The notes under the pieces are model-generated. The model saw only the letters and a program-made list of their open reading frames with translations, was not told the origin of the DNA and made no database searches. This document shows, piece by piece, positions 48,851-61,718 of a DNA stretch of 64,000 nt; position 1 is the first letter of the stretch; each line of letters opens with the position of its first letter. This DNA comes from Gnetum montanum (Eukaryota; Streptophyta; Gnetopsida; Gnetales; Gnetaceae): positions 71,364 to 135,363 of the forward strand of contig MNCI01024055.1 of the NCBI GenBank assembly GCA_015680685.1, read 5' to 3'. Made by a program: the position numbers and the translations under genes.

Positions 48851-49549
48851 ACTTAGAGATAGATTGAAAGACTTCCAGGGTCTATGAATTTCCTGGGAAG
48901 GTTGCCCTCCTTAATCTAGTCAGTGATGACATGTGTTAACATAACGATGTTCGTTGAGCTCTATTTTTGGTTCAAAGGGAGCTCTAAAGCCTTATTTGAT
49001 GGAGAAGTGTTTAGAGGCCTAACCACTTGTGGTTGTGAGAGCTTGTTTGCATTGTTGGTTCTGAAGAGAGGTCTTCTCTTTATGAAATTGTTAGAACCAG
49101 TAGTGGGTTGAAGGTTTATAGCTCTCATAGCATTGCATTGCTATGGTTGAGTGGGGAGTTTCCCTTGCATTTCTGGAGTGGGTGGTAATGGAGCTATCAG
49201 TGTGAGAGTTGTGGATGGATTTGGAGGATGGTATGTATGTGTTGTGTCTCCCCTAGGAGAAGGAGTCCTATAATACTTCCAAGCTTGGTAGTGACATTGT
49301 GATGTCACATGACCAACGGAGTCACATGGAGAGATTGGCTACTACATGTAGTAGCCATATGGATCTAGTTGCTGGTAAGGGTATTGTTGCCATGGTGGTG
49401 GCATCCCCCATGGCTATGGGTATTGCCACTGTTGGTGTTGCTCAATAGGTTGTGGTGAAGTTTTAGTTGGATAATACATTAATGATTGGTGGAAGTACTT
49501 TGGGTTACCTTGGGGATAAGGTAATCGTCGAGGTGCCTACCATTTGTTA

Positions 49550-51510
49550 AGTCATGGGTTAAGTGTATACACCCCAAACTCTTGCAAATGTGAGATTACT
49601 AGGCAACATCCCTTAGGATGGTCATATTGGCACATCTCACATCCACCATCATTGTTTGTATTAGAATACACAACCTCCTTTTTTATGGCCATTTTACCCT
49701 TACCTTTGTTACGTGCATGATCCAAATCCCTCTTTTTCTTTTTATCATAGTCACTATCTTGCTCCTTAGACTCCTCTACGATTTTGAGAACGGTTTCAAA
49801 TCTACTATATAAGGAGTCTCACATTTGGTCTACCCTCACTGACACTTTTGTTGTTAATTTTTGGAGAGACAAGGTTTTCCTATTCACCATCTCCTTGAGT
49901 GATGACTCTTCCTCATCCTCACAGAATCTCACTTACTTTTTTCAGAGGGAAGGATTGTGGTTGTACTCTTCTATACTTTCTATTTTACGTAGCTCCCCTT
50001 CTTCCTTAGCTACTTGCTCCAAAAATCTATGAATCTAAGGGGACCTAAGCTCTGATAATCTCCCTTGGGCATAAGTTCCAAGGGTTCTTCTAGTTTCATG
50101 CCTAAGTCCATCTATGAGATGGTGTAGTTGATCCTGATGCAAGTAACCATGGCCTAGGTAATGATGTAACAATGCATAGTATCCATCCATGGTAGCATCC
50201 AAGGGTTCATGAGTTTCCTACTTCCATCCTTGGATTTTCTTTCATAGTTTGAACACCTAGGAGTACATTTGATACTTATCATTAAATAGTTCTAGCATCG
50301 TACTCCACCTTCGAATGGATTCCAGTTCTAAGGACTAATACCAGCTTTCCGCTTCTTTTAGTAGTGTCCTTGGGAACAACTTTAGCTTTTGCCATTCGTT
50401 CTCAATGTTTTGCAAAGCACTTGCATCATGAAATGCTTGTAACTGGTTCTAAGGATCAACGTTGTATCCCCCCTCAAATCGTGGGATGTTATTCATGTCC
50501 AACCTCTTGATCCTACTATCTTTTTGGTGCCTTGTGGGGATTCTCATAGCCTTTGTTATGCCTACCATGCTTTGGGTTGCAAGTAGGGGTTCTTCATGGT
50601 TATTTATTTCATAGCATCTATGATATCTACATGGTTCCCTACTCTCCCTTCTTCCATGCTGTGATTCTCTAGAATGTCCTCATCCTTGTTCTCGACTCTC
50701 TCATCAAGGTTTCTCACTTTGCTTACCCTTATCCTCATGGTTAGATTCCTTATGACTATGTCCTAATACTGAAGGAGAGGATAAATGTGATGATGAAGGT
50801 AAAGAAGAAGGAGAACCATCACCATGAAAATTTTTTCTACCTTCTCTACAGTGGTCCTAGCCCCGATCATGATGATGATCAGAATGCTCATCCTTATCAT
50901 GTGTTTGTGTTCCCTTGTTAAACACTTGGTGTTCATGGGGATCAGGACCACGGTTGTGAATCATGGAGTAAAGGTTCTGATACACCACCTTCTCACCTTC
51001 ATTAGGAGGGGGAACATTGTTTTGTGGAGAACCTATTAAAATAGGTTCACCACCCTCAATTTCGCTTAAGACGGGTGGAGCATTATGGGGTCCTTTGCCC
51101 TTCAAAGATGTGATAACTCTCCGACCGCAAGTCCTGTTGATGTTGCGCTTCTGTGGGATGGTAGTCCCTTGTGTTGTAATCACATGCAACATACTCTGCA
51201 TACAATTGTGACATGCCTATTCATGGAAGAGAATGAAGGAGCATGTTGGGGATTGCTCGGTCTGGAGGCAACACTATGTTACCCTCCAAGTCTCTCCAAC
51301 GCAGTTGTTCATATTGATAGAGAATAAAGGTAAAGTTGGGTATATAATCATTATGATGAATATATACCACACAAAATTGTTGAGGAACTAGTAGATTTTG
51401 GTTATTTGTGCTATGCCACCGACTGTCTCTAGTATTGTTCATAGGCGGTGAAGTGCTTTTGTGTGAAGAAGGCATTTTAGTCTTGTTTAGTATGCTATTT
51501 ACCATTTTCT
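49550..51510 (-). pseudogene. gag: Element E gag
   Basis: Decayed gag with MNNIPRFEGGYNV (about 50480), a helical capsid block (50050-50470: FHDASALQNIENEW, then MLELFNDKYQ) and a CEMCQYDHPKGCC knuckle (about 49610). An N-terminal piece lies at 51221-51505. The same order is seen in Ath-1 at 9807-11660. Confidence 0.7.
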
Positions 51511-51604
51511 TATTTTTTTCTTTTAATCAACCCTAATGGTTCATTCTAGTGTCCCAATGATATGAATGATCTCCTATGTTCTACGTAGCGCACAAATAAC
51601 TAAG

Positions 51605-51623
51605 TCCCTGGCAACGGTGCCAA
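51605..51623 (-). other. Primer-binding site of element E
   Basis: On the minus strand TTTGGCACCGTTGCCAGGG follows the LTR directly. It is the least decayed primer site of this family in the window and close to the TGGCGCCGTTGCCGGGG consensus of Athila-type elements. Confidence 0.8.
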
Positions 51624-52420
51624 AGATGAGTGGCAAGGTACCCCTACACTCAACCATACGAATATGAGCGTCTCACACATGATCTAGTTGAAATCCAAGG
51701 ACTAAGTGCTTATGCACCTTAATGGAACACTTAAGGTTAACCAATCGTTGTCCTCCAAAACTTACTTGTATTGTCATGGTTGTATGGTTAAGTAAGTTTG
51801 AGGTATGTGATTTTTATATATTTTATCTTTTTAATGCTTATGCTAGTAGGAAAAGGTGAAGAGAACTAAATAAATAATTTTTATTAACTATTCACTAACT
51901 AATTTTTAATTATCCTAGCATCAGTATCTATTCCTACTTGCTACACACACCCTGAACCAATGTAATGCTACTAGGATTACCAAATGCTACTCATTACTAT
52001 GTTACCAAGTGTTAAACACGTTCTCGAAGTAGTCGTACTGAATGCACTTAACTAGGAGAGTCAATGGTTGAGAGAGATTAATTATCTAGGAAATAATTTA
52101 AACATTTAACAATAATTAAATCCTATTTCGCTTAGTCCATATGTTGCAAGGTTTATCAAAAATTTCATCTTTATTTCCATACACAAATGTGTGCTCAGGT
52201 ACAATTTGCTTGAATAAAGATTCGTTCACTTTGAGACCCCTATTGCGGGCACATGGAAATTATTCTAACTCTGGAATGGTAAAATTGCTATAGTTTGGCT
52301 AAGGGACTAACTCTAGATGCCTAAAGCATGGAAAGTCACCTCTTATTTATAGGCATTGCGACAGGCTGCAATATTGCATATGTGATATCGCAGGGGTAGA
52401 TGTGATACCGTGGCTCATTA
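51624..52420 (-). repeat. 5' LTR of element E
   Basis: A 797-bp LTR whose right end reads GGCTCATTA before the GAAGT target copy. A GCAATATTGCATATGTGATATCGCAGG module lies near 52365-52395. Confidence 0.85.
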
Positions 52421-53908
52421 GAAGTCTAATCTCTTCTTGGATTTTTCCATCAAATACTAGTTTGAATGATGATCAGTCAAAACCCTTGATCTAATCCAAC
52501 ATAAACCCAAGTGGAATATCTAATCCTAATGGATCTACTAGTCAAATTAAAAATTAAATGATCCAAATACTAACTTCACTTCAAAAACTTTCAAATGAAG
52601 TATTTGAACCAAAGAAAAATAGTAATAAAGTCTCCATACGATCTAAAAAATCAAATATGTTAATCAATGATGATTATTGTCACCTTCATAACACTAGGCA
52701 ACATTAAGAGAAAACTTATCCCGAAATTTTAACATAATATGATGATAATGCCCAAAATCAAAAAAATGGAAAAACCCCAATTATGGTCCTTATCATACCT
52801 CATGAAACAAAAAATGAAGAGGTCACCTCATTTGAGCAAGTCATGGTAATTGTTCCCAACACACATAGCACTCACTACCATAGACATAGTGACATTATGA
52901 AAACTACTCAATAACAAATAAGAAAGAACCCTTATACTCCTCCCAACAAAAGAGTCCCTAACCAAAGCAACATGAATAGCCAAACTGGATCATCCCAAGT
53001 AAATGTTCAACAACAAACAAACTCACATTTTATACCTAGAAGAACTCCAGCTTAACATGAAGGTAAATATGAACATAAAAATTATGATCTAGTTGATGAT
53101 TTGAACATATATCCATTGAACATGTGCTAAGAGAAGAAAATTATGTCCCTAATGCACTAGCTCAAATGGCCACTACTTTAAATGTTACTTTTAAACAAAA
53201 TTCTTGGGATTTAGAAATCATCATTGAAAAGGTCAAATCTTATTTTATTCTAGATAATATCTTTTCCTTTCAAGTATTTGATGATCATAATCATATTTGT
53301 GATTTTTTATTTTCTAAAGGTGAATTTACTTATCAATGTTTCAAATTTTCTCAAATTAATGAGGAAGTTATATCAATGGATGTCATACTTTTAAATAAGA
53401 TTTCTCTTGAAATAGCAACTAGAGAAACTTTATCTGATGACTTACATACAAAAACTAAAGGAATTTCTAAAAACACTAATTGGCAAATGTTAGTTAAAAT
53501 AGAAACAATTCAAATTCAAAAGAAACGATAATACTACCCTATTAAAATTGGAGCTCACTTACATGCTAATGAAAATTAAACTTGATTGAATGTTTACATG
53601 AATTTAATGATGTTTTACCTTAGACTTATGAGGATCTTAAAACTTTTAATCTTCTTGTGATGACACATACTATACCTCTTAGACATGAAACCAAACCATT
53701 TAAGCAAAAACTTAGACCTATTAAACCCAAGATTGAAGCATTGATAAAGGTTAAAATTGATAAACTCTTAGAATCTAACATTATTTATCTTGTAAGACAT
53801 TCAAGTTGGATATCAAATTTAGTTTCGGTTAAAAAACAAACTAGTGAGTTACAATTATGTATTGATTTTTGTAACCTTAATACTTTTTGTATTAAGGACA
53901 ATTACCCA
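52421..53908 (+). pseudogene. pol: Element D gag end, protease region and start of RT
   Basis: The segment resumes element D after the target copy at 52421-52425. Gag C-terminal Asn/Gln-rich sequence runs to about 53120. A 135-codon open piece at 53124-53531 lies where protease is expected but shows no clear D-loop. RT starts at 53657: MTHTIPLRHETKPFKQKLRP, then HSSWISNLVSVKKQT, LQLCIDFCNLN and KDNYP. This is the gypsy RT fingers and first palm strand, diverged from both the Athila and Tat types here. It is cut at 53908 by element B. Confidence 0.75.
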
Positions 53909-54760
53909 TGATGAGTGGTGAGTATACCATATGCCCAATCATATAAATTACAAGCATTTACACACAATCTAGTTGAATTTTTCAAACCTTAAATTCTTAA
54001 ATACACTAGTTTTAGGAGGTAAAATCTAACTGTGATGATCATTATCTTCCCAACTACACTTGTGAAGCACATAATTTTTATTATTTTATATTTTATTTAT
54101 CTATGATTGATAACAAGTTGAAACTTAATTTATTAACCAATTTAATTAACCTAATTGCTAATTAATAACTAACTATCCTAACATAAGCATATGGTCCCAC
54201 TATCTATACACATCTTGAATGCATGCAATACTACTAGGTTATCAAGCGCTGTCGGGATTACTAGGTGTTGTATGTTATGCTCAAGGTGGTTGTACTTATG
54301 TGTTTAATCTATTTAATCTAATTATTTAATTAATTAAAGTCTTACTTATATGAGTTAATCATGTAATTAACAAAAATAGTACATGCAAAAATAAATCATT
54401 AATCTATTTCAAGTACTAAAAGGTTTGATCAAAAGGTTCATCTTTATTGCCATTCACACTAGTGTGCTAAGGTACATCAGTGCTTGAACAAAGATCTATA
54501 CACTTTCTAACTTCTACTTTAAAAAAATGTTCTAACTTTCAAATGATAAAACTACAAGAGCTCTACCACAACTATGACAAGACATGCCATAAGCATAGTG
54601 GGTGAGTGCATATTTATAAACTTTATTGCGGAGCTATGTCTATGGGGCCTCATAAACATAGCAAATGCTACATTGATGTGGCCTTGTTAATGGGGAAACA
54701 CCACGTAGATGGGGCCACATTGATGGGGGTCCATCAACATGACACTTTGACTCTTCATCA
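53909..54760 (-). repeat. 3' LTR of element B
   Basis: An 852-bp LTR with TGATGAGTGGTGAG at its left end and CTTCATCA at its right. Its U3 carries the GATGGGGCC module (54640-54750: ATGGGGCC, GATGTGGCC, GATGGGGGTCCATCAA), as in Ath-1 and H. Confidence 0.8.
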
Positions 54761-55010
54761 TACCGGCATGACTAAATGAAAATTCATCGATGAGTTTCTA
54801 TACAAAAATTTGGAAGGTATGGGATTATGGACTGATGCTTGACACAATACACTCACACAACAAAAATGACAATAAAACTAAGCACTCAAGTCTGTAGATC
54901 AACATCATTATAAAACTTTTTGGTGTTTATGATACAAAAATTGAACAACATGACATGACTCCTCAAACTAGATAGCACATCCTCTAATGGCATGAAGATG
55001 GTTGAGAAGA

Positions 55011-57860
55011 TCAAATAGTCCTAAGTGATGGAGGTTCTTGAGGTTTTGAAGGACCTTCTCCAACTTTGAACATGTGTACAGGTTGAGGTAGTTGTGGCTC
55101 TTCTGCTATGGCTACTACCTCTAGTGAAAGATGAAAGGCATTTAGTAATTCCTTCATCTTCTCCTCCTTACTCCAAGGATCATTCATAGTCCATGCAACA
55201 TCGCTAATATTGGCTAGAATAGGGATATCTCATGGATAGGGCATTACTTTGAACAACTCCTTGATGTTGATGAACTAGGTAGTAAATTTTTTGCATTTAA
55301 CATTGAATGACCTAACTACATTTTGTAGCTCCTCGTAGTCATTTATTCTTTTGGCCAGGCTCTCTGTAGTGGATCTTTGATATGTATATTTTCCCTTGAG
55401 AATCTTGAATTTAGCATTATTTTTGTAAGCTTTTCCTTAGTGTCCTTCTAGTGCTTGAACTTGGCCTTATACAACAAGTATGAGCTCGTCGCTTACTTTT
55501 CCAATTCTAACCATGACTGTTTGACAATCAACATAGCTAGGTTTGTATATCGAAGATTGGAAACCTTTATATATTCAGTCATTTTCTCTCTCTATAACTT
55601 CTTCAGGTGAATTTTTACTTTATTATATTAACTAATCCCATCAATAATGGGATACCATAATTTGCATCCTTGTTGGAGTTTCTGGAGGATCTCATTCACC
55701 TTTTCCTTCATTACTTGAATGTGTTTTTCATTTATTTCCTTCTATAGGCCAACCTAGTCTCTGTAATTATCATTGACTATCTGAATCTGAGACCTTTGAT
55801 TTCCAAGTGACTACCTCTAGTTTAGTCTTTTAGTAAAGGACACAGACCTCCTCCATGAAGAGGTTTTTGTTTTCAACTCTCAATTTTCTTAACTTTGTGT
55901 TTTCTCTAGTTAGTTGCTCCTACTATTGATGGATAAAATCAATTAATTATTGTTTATGCTCATCAACATTTTTTAGGTGATGGTTTTCTATAGTCAACTA
56001 CACATTCTCTTGGTAGGTTAGATCCAAGGCCTTTTGAATTTTATGTTGGGTGGCCTCTGCCAAGGATTAATAGAACACCACCATCTCTATTTCACCCTTA
56101 ACCCCTTTTAGCCTAGTGTGAAGCTATTTAAGATCTATATCTCTTATCAATGCTAGGTTAAGAAATGCACAGTCAATAATCTAGACTCTCAATTTAACAA
56201 CTTCTACAACCAAGAATTCATTCAACTCCTAGGTTGTTTTGAGTTACCCTTCCAAAATAATATTCTTGCCTCTTGTCTCTTGTAGCTCTAACTAGGTTGT
56301 AGTGATATTGTTCAAAAGGTCAAAGACATCTAAAAGCAATTGCCCAGTTCCTACCAGTTGGTCCAACAATTTTTCATGTTGTGCTGCACTTAATCTATCA
56401 CTTATGATTCTTGTAGACATTTTCATATCTTTAACTGTAGCGACATCTAGTATAGATGTCATAGGTGTATTGAATGTTTTGGAGATTCTATTAGTAACCA
56501 CCTTAGTTTCTATTTCTTGCCCCTGGTGCTACATTACTAGTGCTATTGCTCCCTCACCCTCCTCGAAGCACATTAAGAAGGTCATAGCATTTCAAAAAAT
56601 CTTTGGGAGTTGTTGCTATTTTGAGAGAAATATCGTTACCTCTCTAGGATTCAACCTTGTGGACAACTATGTTCATTAGGTAGAGAAAATGGGTTCACCT
56701 CCCCCCATTAATTTGATTGTTTAGGCCACCTCATTTAGGAAACTCATCACTAGCTGATACACAAATGGATCTCCACCACTCATGCCTACTTGTTGCTCTT
56801 GTTCACTTAAGAGCCATTTTCGGTACTCATGTAACCATTGGGATGTTGCAATGATGTCTAGCATATTTTTTTGAGTGGTAGGTGATGATCATGGCTACTA
56901 CTACTCTTCTTGAATGGTTTTTATAGGAGTTTTATCCTTCATTATCTCTACCCAATTAGTAGTTAGTGCACATCAGATAACATCATTATTGTAGCAGACT
57001 ATTCCTCCCCTTAAACATAGTTTTCTACTGAGACATGGAAAGGGGAGTGCCTTCTTCCACGTTCATTCTCCTTAAACCACATATCTATTTCTAAATAGAT
57101 TATCTTCCACTTAGAGCAACACATGCACAGGTAGAAAAGGTAGTGATCTTATTAGGCCTCATTGTGGGATTTAGATGAAAGGCGATAATCTTGTAGTAAA
57201 TTATTTCTACCGATGTAAGCATGCCCTAATCCTTGTGATCGACACCATAGCACTATTGAACCCATTCCATTTTGATGTTGGGTTTCACCTACATTGGAAT
57301 CTCAATGAGATTCACTCTAGTTTTAGGCAACACAAGTACCTTTGTAATGGCTTGAACTAAGTATGACACTGAAATGTCCTTGGTTTTGACCATTGAACTA
57401 GCTTTCCTATTGTTCCAAAATAGGAACACCTCTCCCATGTACCACTCCCCACTAGAAGTCATAATTAGCCACATGAAAGATGTCTTCAACTAGTCTTGTA
57501 TCTCTTTATGTGCTTGCTCCAAGGAAGAGCCAAAGTTCAACTCCTAGAGCAACATCTTCTAGACCTCCCTTGATCTAATTTCGTTTGGGAAGACTTCCAT
57601 CAAGGTCACCTTAAGGTTTGCTTGTTGAGCTAGTGCCTCGTCCTACTAAGAATGTTTTTTTGCTACCACATGTTCTAGAATTTGATGAATAGACTACACT
57701 TTGGCCTCTTTCCTAAAAGGTCCTACGGCATGGGTTACAATTGGTTCTTCCTAGGACTATTCTTCACCCCTTCCCATTCTTGGACATTTTTCCCTTGGTT
57801 GAGATGGTCCTCCTTCCTACATGTGTTTATCTTTTGATGTCATCTAAGTTCACAACACAT
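55011..57860 (-). pseudogene. Element B ORF3 (accessory protein, decayed)
   Basis: The homologue of Ath-1 ORF3, uninterrupted by other insertions. From the N-terminus: a basic stretch (about 57790), the EWYMGEVFLFWNN block (57400-57450), the YYKI...MRPNKITTFST block (about 57140-57220), then coiled-coil-like sequence (56292-56501: LSAAQHEKLLDQLVGTG) and the C-terminal VMPYPRDIP...SDVAWTMND, SKEEKMKELL (55150-55260). It ends at TGA (55011-55013). Stops are frequent. Length is about 900-950 codons. There is no transmembrane segment, unlike a classical env. Confidence 0.7.
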
Positions 57861-58261
57861 TTGGGGATTAGTAGATATAATTTGTAACTTGGAATATTTG
57901 GATACATTATCTTATTAATTAGTTACACTTGGCTACAGTTGGACCATGGAAAATTAATTATTTTATTATAATTTTATTAAGTAATTTTTATTGTAGTATT
58001 ATAGGAGCTCATTGGAAAGGTTTAACTCTTGTAATTTGGTGTGTTAATGTTGATTTCTTAGTTAAAAATTTGTGCGAGTTAGAAAAATGTTGAAAAATTC
58101 TCTATCAAAACTAGCATGTTTGTTGTTCCTGCAATGAAGAGCTTACCTCTAGGAGCTACAAGGTCAAAGAAAGAAGTGTTTCAAAAGAATGGTTAAGAAG
58201 TTATGGGCTTTGAAAATTGCAAAATCTCCTTTGGCATTTGTGAGTAAATGTGAAAATTTCT

Positions 58262-58380
58262 AAGGAGGTTTGTGCATATATATAGTATTTTTGCATTGTG
58301 TCAATGGGGTTGTGTATGTGGGGCCTCGTATATGCATGGGCTTTGTTGATAGAGCCCTGCTTATAGGGTTCATAAAAAAA
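58262..58380 (-). promoter_or_regulatory. LTR-like internal promoter block upstream of ORF3 in element B
   Basis: GGGCC-type units (AGGGCTCTATCAAC, ACGAGGCCCCACAT, ACCCCATTGAC on the minus strand) are followed by TATATATA near 58277. It matches the block at 17541-17640 in Ath-1 in order and position relative to ORF3. Confidence 0.4.
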
Positions 58381-61136
58381 ATTTAAACTTGAATATTTCA
58401 AAAAATATAATGAATTTTTAAATGAATTTGGGATCCATGTATTCTCAAAGAAGCCAAGAATATGATGAAATCATTGTAGAGGATCTTTGAAAGCTCAAAA
58501 GTTCAAAAATTTGATTGAGAATGTTCGAATTCAATAATATACTTCAAGAAGCACATGGTTAGATGTAGAATATGGGTGTATGAAAGATTTTGATTGTAAT
58601 AATACCTAAGGATAAGGTGCTTAATGAACCTAACCAAGAGATATGCAATTGGATCCTCTCCATAGTAGGTACATGCCCTGTTTTCCCTTACATAACCTCA
58701 ACCTAAGGAGTTTGTAAGCACCATAGAAAATTAATGGTTGATGAAAGTTAAGGACCAAAACTTGCAAGATTCTACAAGAGAATTCAAGTATGTTAGACAA
58801 AGACACCTGATGAATGGTGAGGTGCCCCTACACTCAACCATACGAATATCAGTGTTACACACGCGATCCGGTCAAACTCCGCAGACAGACTAGTTGTGAC
58901 ATCTAGATAGTTGGCCTTAGGTTGTAATTTTCTATCTTCCCACCTAGACTAGTATTATCTTTGTCATGTATGGTTTAGTCCAGAGTGAGGTGTATGATGT
59001 GGTTCCTAATCTATGCTACTCTTGAAGGCAATGGAAAGTAATGTTAACTAAGCTAAGAGGGAAAGGGTGAGAAGGAATCTAAACTAGCCTAAGTCCAATG
59101 AGCATCCGTTCCTTAATCATCCATACACATCTTGGACCTTATGCATGACTACCACTAGGATAACCAAGCACATGGCCTACGTACACTACTAGGTTACCAA
59201 GTAGTCACACTTAAATGCTCATGATTAAGTCGTACTCATTCCACGTTACTAGGCGATAAGGGTAAGAGAGATTAACTAAGAAAGTAGTAAATAACAATTA
59301 AATAAATAATTAATTAAACTAAGTGAATGCTGCAATGATGAAGTAATCTTGATCTTTATTTTCGATCATGTGCATGTCCAAGTACGTCACACTTAAATAA
59401 AGGATGCTGCACAATTACAATCACCAAACTATGGGCATACACTGGGAAATAATGCTAACTTTAAGAACGGAAAACTGCAAGAGTTTGTCTAAGGAACTAA
59501 AAACTAGATGCAAAACAAAGGAGAGTCACCTCTTATTTATAGAATTGGTGGTGGGATATGATATTGTTGGCGACCGTTTGGGACGCGACCACCAACGAGT
59601 GTCCTCGAACAGGATTTAGGTGCCTACTGGTTTCTGGCAACACCAAGGCCCAAATACCTCCAAATAAACTCAGTAGTTAATGTGAGTATGTGTGTGTGCT
59701 ATTGCGGCATGTGGTTGTGTAAAATGTAACAATTGCATTGCGTGTGAACTAAAAATGACTTACTTTAAAGAGATTCAGTCAACTTTGCCAAGTACTGTGA
59801 GTTGTTGAAAATTTCCTATTTTGTTCAATTGCCTAGCCTACGCGGTCCTTATAATACCTACTTGTAACAAATAAAATTTTGCAAAAATATTTGAGCACAA
59901 CTCCGCAATCTACTCCTAATTTTCCCTAGAGAAAAAGATAGTTCCACAAGAAAACTAGAAATAGAGCAAGATTCGATGGAAATAGACAAAAAAGAAAAGA
60001 AAGTAGATTTGTGTAGACCTCAAATATTTAAACAAGGTAAAATGACACGAGTAAACACTTCACAATAAAGCTATTCCAAATTTAATATCTAAGAATTGTT
60101 CAAACTTCCAAGGCTCAAACAAGCAATATCTTCAAGACAATCCTATTATGCTACCAAAAATTGCTGTGTAAACTACCATGTACGAGACTCCATTTTGACT
60201 AGATAATAGATGTCAACGATTGCATTCAAAAAAAACCTTTAAAAGACTTGACAATTTTTAATTGAAATACCATGAGAATTCACTTTAAAGATAAAAAGAA
60301 GCTATTCTGGTCCCATCAAAATACCAAAGATTTTCTGAACCCTCTCGACTACTGAATTGTTCAACGGCGTGACTACAAACAGAGACTCTCTTACAACAAT
60401 CCCAATAGCAGTTCCCACACGTTGCACAATAATGAAATTTAATACTAAAATGCTCTTAAGGATTTTAAACACAAGCGCTTCTATGGAAAAATTTTAATAG
60501 AAATTTCTATCGGGCAACAAGAACAATAAGAGCAATCTAAAAATCCCAAAATTATCTACCAAGGATGATACTATCTAAACCACTAGCTAAACAATTTAAA
60601 CAAAACAAAAATTGAAATGCATAACTCACAGGACCATGAAAAAGAGGCTAAAATATTTATTCTAGCAAGCCATCTTGCAAGCAATCGTTCACAATTTCTT
60701 TACAAAGCTCTTCTCAAGACCTCGAGTATGTCTCCGAGTGAGAGCCCAAGTGATCCCAATGTCTTCTCAAAAGTATAATGTATGAGACCCCATTTTTTTA
60801 TCTCTACCTTGAATCCATTTTATAGGTGTTAAAGGTAGTTACATAGGTAAAATATCTCACCTAACTTCTCTCCCAAGTGACTTGCCCAACAAGTTAGGGA
60901 GTATTTAACTTAGGAAGTTAGGAAGTTAGGGAATAGATAAATATTATTTATGAAAAATAATTCCAACAATCTCACATAATTGTTCACAAGTATATCAATA
61001 ATCTTTGCTTTGTTCTAGGATTTGGAGGATGCTTATGGAACTCTTAATGTTTTAATAACAAGATGATAATACAACATTTACCTTGGAATAAATGTTGTGG
61101 GTGCCTTGTTCTTAAATATTTTGTGGATATGTAAAA

Positions 61137-61343
61137 ATGACCGAAAAAACAAAATTTGAAACTTTAAGCCCGAATGCAAGGGCGCTAGTCCTGGAACAGT
61201 TATCAAACATTTTAGAAATATCCCACTCCTATCTAGGATCGTTAGCAATCACCACCGTGGGAGAAGGCTCAGCAGTTGCACCCGGTACCGTTGCTACGTT
61301 TGGTTACTGGAAGAAAGATCTGGAAACAGACGTAATTCACTAG
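61137..61343 (+). other. Small ORF in the U3 of insertion S
   Basis: A 68-codon frame, MTEKTKFETLSPNARALVLE..., ending ATFGYWKKDLETDVIH. It has a protein-like composition without low-complexity bias. I do not recognise it. It might be a captured gene fragment or a chance frame. It lies about 370 bp upstream of the TATA box. Confidence 0.25.
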
Positions 61344-61711
61344 ATGGATAGCCCTGGATCATAGGGTTTCAGTTGCCTAAACTATTTTATTTTTCCCTAA
61401 ATTTGCTAGGTCTTCCTGCATTTTCACGTTTTTATAAATTGTTCTTCAAAATTCCTGCCATTGATTTCAGGGTTTAGAGCAATCGCATTGTAGATCTGCT
61501 GTTGCGGTAGAGCACCCTTTTGTTTGTTTTTTAAAATTTAATGGTGAGGGTTCGGCGACACGGCATCCGCGCAAAGGTCTTGGTGACTCCGTTTGCCTTG
61601 GCACGGACGGCCAACACTGCTTATGGTTTGCTATTTTTATGTTGATGTCTGCTTTTCTGAGTTACGCGGCACGACACACATCGGCGTCATTGGAGGCAAA
61701 CGAATCAACTA

Positions 61712-61718
61712 TATAAAG
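61712..61718 (+). promoter_or_regulatory. TATA box of insertion S
   Basis: TATAAAG in the context CAACTATATAAAGCTTG. With the AATAAA at 62211-62216 it supports an LTR with a U3 of about 2.15 kb. Confidence 0.5.

Larger units (their letters stand above)
45380..52420 (-). mobile_element. Element E: internally deleted Athila-like element
   Basis: A 7.0-kb minus-strand element with LTRs at 51624-52420 (5') and 45380-46187 (3'), a primer site at 51605-51623, gag and protease. RT, RNase H, integrase and most or all of ORF3 are missing. Target copies GAAGT at 45375-45379 and 52421-52425 are identical. It sits in the gag of element D. LTRs are of the GATATTGC module type. Confidence 0.88.
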
